Assembly: GCA_963698495.1 (NCBI GenBank)
Contig: CAVORB010000016.1
Span: 124,001 to 188,000, forward strand
From: CAVORB01 sp963698495
Lineage (GTDB): Bacteria > Pseudomonadota > Gammaproteobacteria > Chromatiales > Chromatiaceae
DNA: 64,000 nucleotides
Direction of reading: 5' to 3'
The position numbers and the translations under genes are program-made. This document shows, one piece after another, positions 53,001 to 62,537 of the stretch. Under the pieces are notes generated by a model. The model made no database searches. It saw only the letters and a list, made by a program, of their open reading frames with translations, and was not told the DNA's origin. Position 1 is the stretch's first letter, and the number at the start of each line of letters is the position of its first letter.

Positions 53001-53454
53001 GTGGAATGACATGGCTCAGCGCAATTCCGTTGACCAGATACCCTGTCTCGTCGCTGCGGGTGACATTCAGGTCGATCTCCCGTAGCAGAAGCCGTTCGAA
53101 GGAAACCCTGCGCTTCAGGAGTGGATAGAACCGGATGTTCAGCCCCACCTCGCCCATACGGGCGCGGTTCGCAGATCCGACCCCGAAGCGCAACGGGCCG
53201 GCCCACAACTCGAGCGTCCACGGGTTGACCCGGAGTGTTTCGATGCCTTCGTGTTCTACGCCCCGCGAATCGAGGGCAGACGCAACCAGATGCCGGGCGA
53301 GATAGGTTGGCGCGAATGAGAAAAGCAAGGCGAGCAATCCGATGAAGGCGATGGCGACAATGCCCACCCGGATAAGGCGTCCCGAGAAACGGCTACCCTC
53401 AGCGGACGCGCGCGGGTTCGCAGCCCGCACGGAGGGGACGCGTTCGTCTGTCAC
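50065..53454 (-). CDS. DUF748 (AsmA-like) envelope protein with an inserted peptidoglycan-binding domain and OmpA-like end
   Basis: A 1129-residue protein. A transmembrane helix (residues about 27-48: VGIVAIAFIGLLALLFSF) is followed by DUF748 repeats related to AsmA (LTVNPWTLELW-like LRVNPWTLELWAGPL; LNVTRSDETGYLVN). At residues about 697-756 there is a peptidoglycan-binding module (VQSLLTKLGYNPGPVDGRMG, AISAFQRREGLDVDG). DUF748 sequence resumes (SVSGWVGKLAENADLD, LSTYSPYAAELAG), and an OmpA-like end follows (EFAPGSSELVKVGKGYLDSLAKLL). AsmA-like proteins take part in lipid movement across the envelope. Start codon is GTG. It follows LssY_C after 60 bases, in the same operon. Confidence 0.8.
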   Translation of the reverse strand: MTDERVPSVRAANPRASAEGSRFSGRLIRVGIVAIAFIGLLALLFSFAPTYLARHLVASALDSRGVEHEGIETLRVNPWTLELWAGPLRFGVGSANRARMGEVGLNIRFYPLLKRRVSFERLLLREIDLNVTRSDETGYLVNGIALSHVIPPLGMAQASEGSGEVWEAGVDTLELLDSRLDLRNNDNAELVVDVDRLALLGFNTWESEQPGQFDISARLNDIRLHWSGEARPFADDIALSLDARMEQVTVAKLARLTGPWGLDRHEGTWDAHITSSLSLLGSGGLQGHANGTVDLDSADYARAGDFALALEKATVHLDVGYALSQSGDLALQGRVSLDLGPNRSAFGDKTKLTAAGGRVSVNELDARYSADGTLQVAGAPTVDVKSIELSGPIEVSADKLLELLVFLQSLSTTQTVSAADTGLGGISGRSVVLPSSDVKFGRLAAEFHTLDLRSVDGRVELGLTASADLADTVILANQRHIAVERWHALLDQFSATSGQGRLAVVTGGRSSLGVAAAKSGRGEMKLGELEVEVSQLDLEATADGVSVKLASAGRAGGFSGLAYAKQALPQLQVKVGAARLALPLASLEAQRGSFRWQASGDAAARSLTANFADGRAAALKLKRAEVSALRAREPLRLSADALTMEDVDLDLTRSLFLALVRGGKAAPQRAAIATEVASGPNAEAPSSTPATAEGEMDVHRVQSLLTKLGYNPGPVDGRMGRRTNAAISAFQRREGLDVDGRLSSPLLMALEARAEMPDNADVTGPTRKKIKGAAGFGVRIGRVTLTGSPVFRFRDDIITPNLTIETVFKELEVQGLDTEETDERTRLNAIANVDELTHVSVSGWVGKLAENADLDMKAEVKNLRLSTYSPYAAELAGAHLESGRLDAAAEVKATRGRLGGEIRLDAADIRLRPVGSADAERIAKTVGAPLEEAIDLLTDQDGRIVLTLPISGTLSSPDVDIGPAVNRAIGNVLESVFPPTLIASMLEGLVEGSGPTFEPVEFAPGSSELVKVGKGYLDSLAKLLAEHPDLSLKVCGRSTMVDMNAVAPTARMHRHREADARGLFGETNGAAVRQYTPAETALTKLAVERERNVRRYLVTEKGIDAARISECRSTFEAADRGIPRVELSL

Positions 53455-53514
53455 GGGACAGGCCTGTTGCGGTTCTCGGTACTCGCGCAGCCGACGAGCA
53501 ATTCAGTGCCCATT

Positions 53515-54843
53515 CTAGCGATCCCAGACAAGCTCCAAATCCTCCGGGGATGTTCGCTCCGCGCTCAAAAACAGCACCAAGCGCTGCCCGTCGGTGAAGT
53601 AGGGGTCTAGCGTGTAGTTGTAACGGGGGTTCTCCGGCGTCGCCGCCCCGACGCCTTTGACATAGCCCATGCCCGTCAGACTGGCCGATAACAGCATGTC
53701 CTGGAGCAGGTAGTCGCGTGTCTCGTCTACGTCCGGGTCGATCTTGTGCGTCGTGATCGTCTTCGAGGACAGCCTGACGCCGATGTCCCGACTAATCTGC
53801 CCGATCCAGACGTCTTTACCCTCAAAAACCAGCGGCGTGAGCCATAGCCGTAGGTGGTTACGCTCATCGACCGAACCGCGGGCCTTCTGAAGCGCAATGT
53901 CCTGTTGTCGGCCGTCGAGATAAAGCGCGGAAACGGGGGACGTGCGATATTCAAGCCCGAACAGCGATGACAAGATGGTGCTCATGACCGTGCTCCCGGT
54001 GACCGTCTCGGCGGGATCCCATCCGCGGCGCACGAGCGGATGGAAGGTATGGCCGTTTCCGGGTCCGACGACGACAATGTTGAGGGGGTCGCCCGGCGTG
54101 CTGCCGTCCGCTCCCAGCACGCAGCACGGATAGTTCTCAATCGCCTGGCGCAGCCCGTCCAGATCGACCTCGCGTCTGCTTTTCTCGGGGACGGCCTTGT
54201 CGAAATCCACCTGCTTGTAGTCCGCCCGAATGCCTGGAACCTCGACGACGAACTCAAAGATCTTCGTTCGACCCGGGTGAAAAAGCACCGCGCTGACGTG
54301 CTTGACGCCGTAGTCCTGGTTGGTGTGGACAAACCCCTCCCGAGCCTCTTCCGGAGGGATATACAAAGGGAGGGCTTGCTTGTCGAGATACACTTGCATG
54401 TCATGCTCGGCCGGCGAGGAGAAACCGGAGTGAAACATCCACGCGACTTCTTGCGGCGAGAAATAGTCCGGATCCATGTCCGCCGCCAGAAAGACATACG
54501 GCGCATCGTCCTTGTTCTCGACTCGCACCCAGACTGGCTGAATTCTGCGACTTTGCAGGGGGATGCCGAATACGGCGGTCGCTTCTTCGGCGCTTGGCAC
54601 GGCGACCGTGACCGTAACGCCGCCAATCGTCTGTGTCTGCGTGCGCTGCATGAACCCGGCGCCTTGTTCCGGACTTGGGGAGAAGCTGGCGCAGCTTGAT
54701 GCCAGGAGCGCCGTAAGGATTGAATTCCATGCAATGGCCGGGAAACGGCGACGGACGCTGTTGGCCCCACCGCGCGAGGAGGAGTGGCGTCCCACTTTGT
54801 GCAATCGCACGAGACCGCGCACGAGCGCCGTCTGGTATTTCAT
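53515..54843 (-). CDS. LssY_C-domain protein, probably exported lipoprotein
   Basis: A 442-residue protein, start ATG overlapping the P450 stop (ATGA). The N-terminal 45 residues are basic, followed by a hydrophobic segment with a possible lipobox (LLASSCASF). The body matches the LssY C-terminal domain family: PVWVRVENKDDAPYVFLAADMDPDYF, SPVSALYLDGRQQDIALQKARG, HLRLWLTPLVFEGKDVWIGQISRDIGVR. LssY was described with a type I secretion locus in Legionella; the biochemical role is unknown. Because it is coupled to P450 and followed by DUF748, a role in lipid or envelope metabolism is likely. Confidence 0.8.
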   Translation of the reverse strand: MKYQTALVRGLVRLHKVGRHSSSRGGANSVRRRFPAIAWNSILTALLASSCASFSPSPEQGAGFMQRTQTQTIGGVTVTVAVPSAEEATAVFGIPLQSRRIQPVWVRVENKDDAPYVFLAADMDPDYFSPQEVAWMFHSGFSSPAEHDMQVYLDKQALPLYIPPEEAREGFVHTNQDYGVKHVSAVLFHPGRTKIFEFVVEVPGIRADYKQVDFDKAVPEKSRREVDLDGLRQAIENYPCCVLGADGSTPGDPLNIVVVGPGNGHTFHPLVRRGWDPAETVTGSTVMSTILSSLFGLEYRTSPVSALYLDGRQQDIALQKARGSVDERNHLRLWLTPLVFEGKDVWIGQISRDIGVRLSSKTITTHKIDPDVDETRDYLLQDMLLSASLTGMGYVKGVGAATPENPRYNYTLDPYFTDGQRLVLFLSAERTSPEDLELVWDR

Positions 54844-56216
54844 CGCTGGCCCCTGGAGACTAGATCGATACGAATGTTCCCATCCGGTCGCAGGGTGCCA
54901 ACTGCCACGCAACCGACGACCGGTCCGTTGGATGGCCCGACGCGAAATCGCCGGAGAATCAATGCGAGCACGAACCGCGCCCCGACCAACACAAACTGCA
55001 TCCCGATGCAGATGCGAGGCGGCAGGCAGAACGGGAAGTACGCGAACGCATAGGGGTCCTTGACGGCCCCGCCTGTAAATCGGTCCGGGTCGAAACGCAG
55101 CCGATCGGGCCAGGCTTCTCCCCAGCGGTGGGCGAGATAGGGTGAGAGCATGACGATGGCTCCCGCGGGTATCCGGTAACCGAGGACGACATCCTCGGCA
55201 ATGGCGTTGCGCGGAATCGTCCAGGCAGGCGGGTAGAGGCGCAGGACCTCGCTGACGAAGCGCCCCGTGCACTGCTGCGTGTTCAGGTCGTCCAGGCTCG
55301 GGGAGTCGTGGATGATGTGACCGTCGATTTCCGCAGCCACGCGTTCGGCGATCTCGGGTCGTCTCCCCAACCAGTAGAGCGCCCGGGTCAACAGGCTGGC
55401 AGTCGTCTCGTGGCCGGCCGAATAAAGGGTGACGACGTCGTCGCGCAATTGACCATCGCTCATGGAATCGCTGGTTTCGGAGTCCCGCGCGGCCATGTAG
55501 GCGCCAAGCAAAGTCTCGTCCGCGTTGTCAGCCTGACCGGCGCGGAAACGCCGAATGATGTTGTAGGCGGTCTTATCCAGCTCCCGCAACGCGCTGCGGA
55601 GCCGCAGATTGCCGGGCGTCGGTACCCACAGCGGCACTCGCAGACCGGCCGGACCCCGGCGGCCGATGGCCGCGGGCGCTGCACCGAAGCCCCGGCTCGC
55701 CCGCTTCGACTGCTCGGCGAGATCGAGACCGAAGAGGGTGCGCCCAACAATTGCCATGGTGACCCGCGTCATCGCAGTACGGACATCGATCCGCACGCGG
55801 CCGGCCTGCGGAGTCCAGGACGCGATAAGCTTCAGGGTGCACTGCGCCATGACGTTCAGATACGGCTCGAGCCTGGCGGGAGGAAAAACAAGATTGGCAA
55901 GGCTTCGCTGGCGGCGCCAACGCTCCCCCTCGCTGGTTACCAGGCCGTTGCCAAGCAGGAGACGCGCACCGTCGTACATGGAACCCTTGCGGTAATTCTC
56001 CCGAGGGGAACGCAGCACATGCTCGAACGCATCGGGATGGGCAAGCATCACCAGATCGTGACCGAGCGGAAGCCGCATCCGAAACAGGGGGCCGTACCGC
56101 TCGAAGAGGCCGACGAACGGCTTCAACAGGTCGCCGCGAAGAAACGACGCAAATGTGCTGAACATCCGAAAGCCGGTTGGACCCGGAAGCTCACGTGACA
56201 GCACCTCACTGTTCAT
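54840..56216 (-). CDS. cytochrome P450 with an unusual haem-loop
   Basis: A 458-residue P450. The I-helix is YSAGHETTASLL, the ExxR motif is SEVLRLYPPAW, and the haem-cysteine loop is FCLPPRICIGMQF with C403. The canonical loop is F-x-x-G-x-R-x-C-x-G, but here proline (P399) replaces the glycine. It resembles bacterial P450s of CYP102/CYP110-like class that act on lipids. No ferredoxin or reductase lies nearby, so the electron donor is unknown. It is the first gene of the P450/LssY_C/DUF748 operon; the translation starts overlap. Confidence 0.88.
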   Translation of the reverse strand: MNSEVLSRELPGPTGFRMFSTFASFLRGDLLKPFVGLFERYGPLFRMRLPLGHDLVMLAHPDAFEHVLRSPRENYRKGSMYDGARLLLGNGLVTSEGERWRRQRSLANLVFPPARLEPYLNVMAQCTLKLIASWTPQAGRVRIDVRTAMTRVTMAIVGRTLFGLDLAEQSKRASRGFGAAPAAIGRRGPAGLRVPLWVPTPGNLRLRSALRELDKTAYNIIRRFRAGQADNADETLLGAYMAARDSETSDSMSDGQLRDDVVTLYSAGHETTASLLTRALYWLGRRPEIAERVAAEIDGHIIHDSPSLDDLNTQQCTGRFVSEVLRLYPPAWTIPRNAIAEDVVLGYRIPAGAIVMLSPYLAHRWGEAWPDRLRFDPDRFTGGAVKDPYAFAYFPFCLPPRICIGMQFVLVGARFVLALILRRFRVGPSNGPVVGCVAVGTLRPDGNIRIDLVSRGQR

Positions 56217-56596
56217 GGCTGTTCAGCATCCCCTCCGATGCAACGCCGGTGACAGTGAACGGGCGTTACCCTCTGCCATGTTGGCTTGCTCGCTCATAGC
56301 ACGCCTTGAAGGGTCGGGGTCTTCCCCAGCTTCGCTGGAAAAAAGCGCGGAGGGTCCGGTCAGACAGCGCCGGCTTCGCAAGCCTCACAGCCTTGTATGC
56401 CATCTACCCAGCGAAAGGAACAGGAAGGTATCACGCAAGCGGATAGTGCCGCGGTGCCCGAGGCTCTTTTTGGGCACGGGTCTCTTTCCTTCGCCATTTC
56501 CGGCGATACAGAGGCTAGATCCAAAAGGAAGAGCGAGCTATAGGACTTTGGTCCTATAGGGTTGCTTCGATACGGGATTGAGCAAGGACGCGCAGG
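56217..56596. other. intergenic region between P450 and the response regulator
   Basis: Apart from the palindrome at 56538-56559, I saw no gene on either strand in this 380-base stretch. It would be a leader of about 320 bases if the P450 operon starts near the palindrome. A small hairpin-like sequence (CCCCAGCTTCGCTGG) occurs near 56327-56341. Confidence 0.4.
56538..56559. promoter_or_regulatory. 22-bp perfect palindrome, putative operator (copy 2)
   Basis: CTATAGGAC (56538-56546) and GTCCTATAG (56551-56559) flank TTTG. The halves are perfect complements. It lies 38 bases after the stop of the FixJ-type regulator gene and 322 bases upstream of the P450 start. It is nearly identical to the element at 49920-49941. 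Confidence 0.7.
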
Positions 56597-57232
56597 CTAG
56601 CTATCCACGTCGTACGCGGATTCGATCCCCAACCGCTGGCAGGTCCGTACAAGCTCCGCGACCGTCCTAACTCCGAGCTTTCGCATGACCTGCCCGCGGT
56701 GGACCTTCACTGTCTTCTCGGCTATGCCCAGCTCGGCGGCGATCTGCTTGTTCAGCGCCCCTGCAATGACCCAGCGCAATACCTCCTGCTCGCGTGGTGT
56801 AAGCAGCTCCAACCGCTCACGCAGCGCCTGGACTACATGCCGTTCAGTGCGATCAGCGCGGTGACGGACCAAGGCCTGGCGCACTGCACACAGCAGGACT
56901 TCCTCGTCCACGGGCTTGGTGAGAAAGTCTACCGCCCCCCCTTTCATCGCGCGCACCGACATCGGTATATCGCCGTGTCCCGTGAGAAAGACGATGGGCA
57001 GATCGACCTGTCGCGCCGCCAGCTCCGCCTGCAGCGCCATGCCGTCCAGATCGGGCATGCGCACGTCCAGCACGATGCAGCCGACCCCCTGGTAACCGCC
57101 TCGATCCAGGAACTCGGCGGCGGAGGCGGAGGTCTCGACCGCCAGACCCGCGGCGCGCAGAAGACGTGCCAGGCTCTTGCGGACCGCCACGTCGTCCTCG
57201 ACGACGAATACGATTTCTTCCGAGTCCGTCAT
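56597..57232 (-). CDS. FixJ/NarL-type DNA-binding response regulator
   Basis: A 211-residue regulator. The receiver has VFVVEDDVAVRKSLARLL, phospho-acceptor D56 (IVLDVRMPDLDG), VFLTGHGD and FLTKPVDEE. The LuxR-type helix-turn-helix spans about residues 140-205 (LTPREQEVLRWVIAGALNKQIA, LGIAEKTVKVHRGQVMRKLGV). The start overlaps the sensor kinase stop (ATGA), so the pair is co-translated. Regulators of this group bind short palindromes, and the elements at 49920 and 56538 are good candidates. Confidence 0.93.
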   Translation of the reverse strand: MTDSEEIVFVVEDDVAVRKSLARLLRAAGLAVETSASAAEFLDRGGYQGVGCIVLDVRMPDLDGMALQAELAARQVDLPIVFLTGHGDIPMSVRAMKGGAVDFLTKPVDEEVLLCAVRQALVRHRADRTERHVVQALRERLELLTPREQEVLRWVIAGALNKQIAAELGIAEKTVKVHRGQVMRKLGVRTVAELVRTCQRLGIESAYDVDS

Positions 57233-59056
57233 TTGTCTGTTCCGGTCCGAGCCACCGGTAAGGTAAAGGAGAAGCGAGCGCCCTCGTCCGTACTCTCCGC
57301 CCAGATCCGACCGCCATGAGCCTCGACGATGCGCCGGCAGATCGCAAGCCCCATTCCCAAGCCGCCCGATCGCGTGGTGAATAACGGCTCGAACAGCCGG
57401 GAGACAGCTTCAACGGGAACTCCAGGACCCTTGTCCTCGATGCTAACCATCAGGTACTCCCGACCGAGGCTTTGCGCTCCGATACGGATCTCACGACGCT
57501 CCGCAGGGGCGTCCGATACTGCGTGCATTGCGTTGACCAGTAGATTCATGATCACTTGCTGGGTCTCTATCCTGTCGGCCTCCACTGGCGGCAGATCGGG
57601 GGACAGCGACGGCCGGACGGTGATTCCGTGGCTGTCGAGCTCGCCGCTCGCGATCGCCAGTACGTCGTGAACGGAGTCCCCGATATGAAAACAGTCGCGC
57701 TCCGTATCTTCCTGCTGCAGCATGAGCCGCAAGCGCCGAATCACCTCCCCGGCACGCTTGTCGTCCCGAACGATGTCGTCGAGGATCTCCGGCAGCTCGC
57801 TTTGCCCCGTACCTTCGGAAGCAAGGAAGCGACGCGCGGCCTGGGCATTGCTGAGGATCGCGGCGAGGGGCTGGTTCAGCTCGTGGGCGAGGGCGGAAAC
57901 CAGTTCCCCGAGCATGTTGGCCCGGCCAAGGCGCTCGAGCTCGCGGCGCGTACGTTCGAGGTTGCGCTCCGCCGTCAGCCGGTCCGTGATGTCCTCGCCG
58001 ATACTCAAGAGTCCCGCGTAGTCCCCGTTTGTGTCGTTCAGACGGACGGTCGACCAGGCGAGGGAGCGCCGCGCGCCGGAGGCGCATACCAAGTCCCACC
58101 GGCTGTGCGGCCGGGGACCTTTGCGGGCGGCTGCTGCCAAGCGGTTGGTCAGCTCGGCATGATCTGATTCCAGCAGAATTGAAGCCAACGGCCTTCCAGT
58201 CAGCTCGTTCAATGGGTACCCAATGAGCCGCTCCAGGAAGGGATTGGCGTAGTTGATCCGGCCCTTGGGGTCGATGCCGATCACCGCGAGTTGCACGTCC
58301 GTCAGCAGGGAACGCCAGCGTGCCTCGCTTACCTGGATCTCCCGGGCATATCGGGACGCAAGGAACGCTTCGGAGACCAGTTCGTAGCTCAGGGCGAGCA
58401 CGATCGCGAGAAAGGCGAAGCTGACCATATAAGGGGTTTCCACCAGCCCGGCGTCGACCAGCGGTGAATGGATCCCTGCGAGCAGGATGAAGGTTGCTAC
58501 GCTGCCACCCACGAGGATGGCGCGGCGCCGATTGCCTGCGCGACTTGAGCGTACCGCTGCATCGAGCACGTAGACGACGATGAGCACCGAGGCCAGGTTC
58601 GACAGGTGTACCCAGGGATTGGCTGGGCCAATGGCGAGGGTGAACTGCTCACCCCAGAACGTCGGCATCTGCCGCAGAGACGTGATTTCCGCGTAAACAA
58701 GGCTGTAGGGTGAGCGCCAGTTCACCAGGATTGCGACGGTCCACAGCGTAGAGATAAGAATGGCGAGCCATCGCCGTGCCCTGGGCAGGCGCGCTTGGAC
58801 GAACCAGATCATGGGTAGCAGGAGTGTGTAGACGAAAAAATTCTCCCACTGAATCAGGATGCGGTAGGTATCGATCGAGTCGGGTGTGCATCAGCGCGAG
58901 TTCCGTCATCGCACTCGCCCCCGCGCTCGCCGCCATTAACGCCGAGACGACGTAGACGTAGGCCTTGCGGTCCTTGAGCCAAAGCAGAATGTGCAGCAGG
59001 GCAAGCATGAAAGCCGCCGCTCCACACATGGACCAGGCGATAGTGAGGATACTCAA
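57229..59056 (-). CDS. PAS-domain sensor histidine kinase with one frameshift
   Basis: The C-terminal frame (58812 to 57229) has transmembrane helices, a PAS domain (LTDVQLAVIGIDPKGRINYANP), and an H-box (ELVSALAHELNQPLAAILSNAQ) with phospho-histidine. The N, G1 and G2 ATP-binding boxes follow (MNLLVNAMHAVSD, IEDKGPGVP, GLGMGLAICRRIVEAHGG). The N-terminal frame from 59056 supplies the first membrane helices (MSILTIAWSMCGAAAFMLA). The frames join near 58870-58885: TEL-ALMHT continues as SIDTYRILIQWENFF if one base is dropped. The stop overlaps the response regulator start. It is a FixL/TodS-like kinase, but the ligand is unknown. Confidence 0.88.
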
Positions 59057-59382
59057 GAGATCGCGTCGCTTAACGGTTGGCCGTGCGCAATTCTAACAGC
59101 GGTTGGGCCAGCCAAGAGTGCGCGATGGCGTTTCCGACGGAATGCCGCCGTTATCTGTGCGTATTCGGGCAAGGGCACACGGCAACGCGCTCCCATCTTC
59201 GTGCCAGCCCTGCAGTCGTCGGGGCGGTAACCATCGGATCCCCGGGTTGAGAGTCGTGGTCGTCCCGGGGGAGAATGAGATCGCCTCGCGCAGGGAACCG
59301 AAGGACACGCTTGTCGATTCGGTTGAACAGGAGGTCGATGGCTATTTGCCGCTAACAGGCCGAAACGGACCTCGAATCGGTC
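59057..59382. other. intergenic stretch between RND and kinase genes
   Basis: No gene was found. It would carry the promoter of the kinase/regulator operon and the end of the RND unit. GC-rich segments near 59225-59275 contain a small CCCGGG-rich region, but no clear terminator. Confidence 0.35.
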
Positions 59383-62300
59383 TCAAGCTTGCGCTGCTGA
59401 TCCGAGGGCAGGGGCCGACTCGCGCTTCCCTAGTATCCAGTAGACCATGGGCACCAGCACTAGCGACACCAGGGTGGAAAAGGAGAGCCCGGAGACGATG
59501 GTCACCGCCAGCGGCTGCAGCATCTCGGAGCCCTCGCCGATGGCGAGCGCCAGGGGCAGCATGCCGACCACGGTGGTCAGGGTGGTCATGAGGATGGGCC
59601 GCAGGCGCAGGCGGGCGGCCTCGAGAATGGCGTCGTGCTTGTCCAGGCCGCGGCGGCGACCGATCTCGACGAACTCCACCAGCACGATGGCGTTGTTGAC
59701 CACGATGCCGGCGAGCATGATCAGCCCGAGCCAGACGGGCATCGACAGCGGCAGCGCCGGTCCACTGCAGGCCGAGCACGACGCCGATCAGGGCGAAGGG
59801 CACGGAGATGAGGATGATCAGCGGGATTGCGCAGCGACTCGTACTGCACCGCCATCACGACCAGCACCAGGAACAGGGCCAGGCCCAGCAGCAGGCGGCC
59901 GATGTCGCGGCCCTCCTGCAGGGCCTTCAGTCCGCCGCCGTCGTAGATGCTGTATCCCGGCGGCAGGGGAAGATCCGCGAGCGCCGCCAGGGACTGCTCG
60001 ATCGCCTCCTCCAGCGTGATCTCGTCCCCCAGCGAGGCGGTGATGTCCACGATGCGCTGCTGGCGGTCGCGCACGATAGTCGAGGGCTGAGGCAGGATCT
60101 CGATGCGCGCCACGTCTCCCAGGCGCAGCGGAACCCTGGGCTCGGTCTTGCTGAACAGGACGATGGATTCCAGGTCGCCCGGGGCCGCCACCTCCATGCG
60201 GTCCAGCCGCAGCAGGATGTCGATGCTGCGGTCGCCGCTGATGAAGTCGGTGACGGTCTTGCCCTCCAGGGCGAAGCGCAGGATGTTCCCGACGTCCTCC
60301 ACCTGAAGCCCGTAGCTCGCCGCCCGCTTGCGATCGAGGCGAACCGAGAGCTCCTGGGTGACCTCCTCGCTGGAGTGCTGCAGATTGCGCAGGCCCTCGA
60401 TGCCCTTGAGCCGCTCCAACGCCTCGTCTGCGAGATCCGCCAGCACGTCGAGATCCGGCCCCTTGATGCGGATGCTGAGATCGTCGTCCCCGCTGCCGAA
60501 GCGGATGCCGCGGATACCGCGGGTGGACAGCTACACCTTCAGCCCGGGGATCTCTTCGGCGGTAATCGACTTCTTCACCCGCGCGATCCAGTCGTTGCTG
60601 CTGATCCCGCGCTCCGCCAAGGGCTTGAGCAGCACCTGAAGGCTCGCCCGGTTGGCGTTCTCGAACTGGCGAGCGCCCGAAGACGAAGCCGCCCACCGTG
60701 GTGAAGATGGCGTCCACCTCGGGCTGCGCGGCGACCAGCTCCTCGACCCTGCGCGTGAGGGCATCCATCTCGCTCGATGTCGATTCCGCTGTCCGCGGTG
60801 AGGCTGATGCGCACGTCGCCCTCGTCCAGCTTGGGCAGGAACTCCTGCCTCGACTCCTGAAACCAGGGGACCGTGTAGGCGAGTCCGGCGACGAAGACGG
60901 CGATGACCAGCCAGCGCACCCGCAGCAGCCGGGCAAGCAGCCAGGCGTAACCGTCCTGGGCGGCGGCCATGAGCACGGTCGGCGAGCCGCCGCAGCGCGC
61001 CCTCGCGGCCGGCGGGGACACGCCCGGCGAGCGCCGGCACCAGGGTCAGCGCCACCACCATGGAGGCGACGATGGCGGCCGGAGATGGTGAAGATCAGCT
61101 CGCGGAACAGCAGTCCGACCAGACCGCCGATGAACAGGAAGGGCAGGACGGCCGCGAGGTTGGTGGAGGTGGAGGCGACGATGGCGCTGGTGACCTCGGA
61201 GGCCCGCGGACTCTGCCGCCTGCGCGTTCGGCTCGCCCAGGCGCTGGTGGCGGTAGATGTTCTCCAGCATGACGATGGTGCTGTCCACCAGCATGCCGAT
61301 CCCGAGGGCCAGCCCGCCCAGGGTCATGATGTTGAAGGTGAGCCCGCTCACCGCCATCAGGATGAAGGTCACCAGCACGGCGATGGGAATGGCGCTGCCG
61401 ATGATGCAGCGTGCGCCGCAGGCTGCCGAGAAAGACGTAGACCACCGCCATGGCGAGCAGGGCGCCGCTGAGCGGCGGCGGTGACGGCGTTGTCGAGCGA
61501 CTGGCGGATGTAGCGCGCCTGGTCGTCCGACGCGGCGGATCTGGATGTCCCCGGGTATCTCGCCCGTGCTCCGCGAGCCGGCCGAGCTCGGCCTCGACCG
61601 CGTCCACCACCGCCACCGTGTTGGCCAGCGGCTGCTTCTGGATCGAGAGCTTGATGCCGGGCTGGTCGTCGAGGCGGATGCGCAGGCGCTCCTCGGCCGC
61701 GCCGTCGATGACGCGCGCGACCTCCCCGAGCCGAAGCAGCGACAGGGGTCGCTCCGCGATCCTCGCCGGAAAGCGGCAGGTCGGCGATCTCCTCCACGCT
61801 GGTGAAGCGGCCCCCGGTGCGGCCGCTGATCTCGCCGTCTGGCATGCGCAGCCGCCCCGCCGAGACGTCCCGGTTGGCCTTCCCGCAGCGCCTGCTCGAT
61901 GTCCAGCACGTCGAGCCCCAGTCCCGCCAGCCGGTACTGGTCGGCGATCACCTGGATCTCGCGCTCCAGACCGCCGCCCACCTCGGCGGCGGCCACGCCC
62001 GGGCAGGTTGAGCAGCGCGCGGCTCAGGCCGTAGTCCGACCCAGGCGCGCAGCTCCACCGGGTCGCAGCAGGCGGGAGCTGACCACGTACTCGGCCACCG
62101 GGAGCTGGAAGGGGTCGCGCTTGTAGATCACCGGCGGGTCGATGCTGTCGGGCAGGAAACGCTTGGCGCGGTCGAGGCGGGAGCTGGCGTCCCGCAGCGC
62201 ATAGTCGATGTCGTTGCCGTACGCGAAGGACAGGTCGACCGCGCTGCGCCCCTCGGTGGTCCGGGACTGGACGGCGATGGCGCCCTCGGTGATCGGCCAG

Positions 62301-62510
62301 CTGCTCCTCGAGCTGGCGGGTGACCTCGTCTTCCATGATCTTGGCGGGCACGCCCGGGTCGAGGATGCGCACCCGGACGTCCGGGTAGATGATGTGGGGC
62401 AGCAGGTCGATGTTGAGCCGGCCGAGCGCGAAGCCGCCGAGCACCATCACCGCCAGGGTGAGCATCACCACCCCGACCGGGTGGCGCACGGACCAGCTGG
62501 AGATGCTCAT
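59383..62510 (-). pseudogene. RND efflux permease, fragmented by about 17 frameshifts and one stop codon
   Basis: The parts add up to a complete inner-membrane RND transporter of about 1040 residues: MSISSWSVRHPVGVVMLTLAV at 62510, TFNIMTLGGLALGIGMLVDS in the first half and LADLPLPPGYSIYDGGGLKAL to VVGMLPLALAIGEGSEMLQPL in the second. The frame must move by one extra base near 62299, 62065, 62043, 62000, 61882, 61772, 61568, 61534, 61473, 61406, 61207, 61083, 61018, 60780, 60670, 59823 and 59758. All shifts go the same way. An in-frame TAG lies at 60531-60533. The region 60530-59830 is intact. It resembles HAE1-family multidrug pumps. Confidence 0.8.
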
Positions 62511-62537
62511 TGCCGGATGCTGCGTTCCTGGCGGCGT

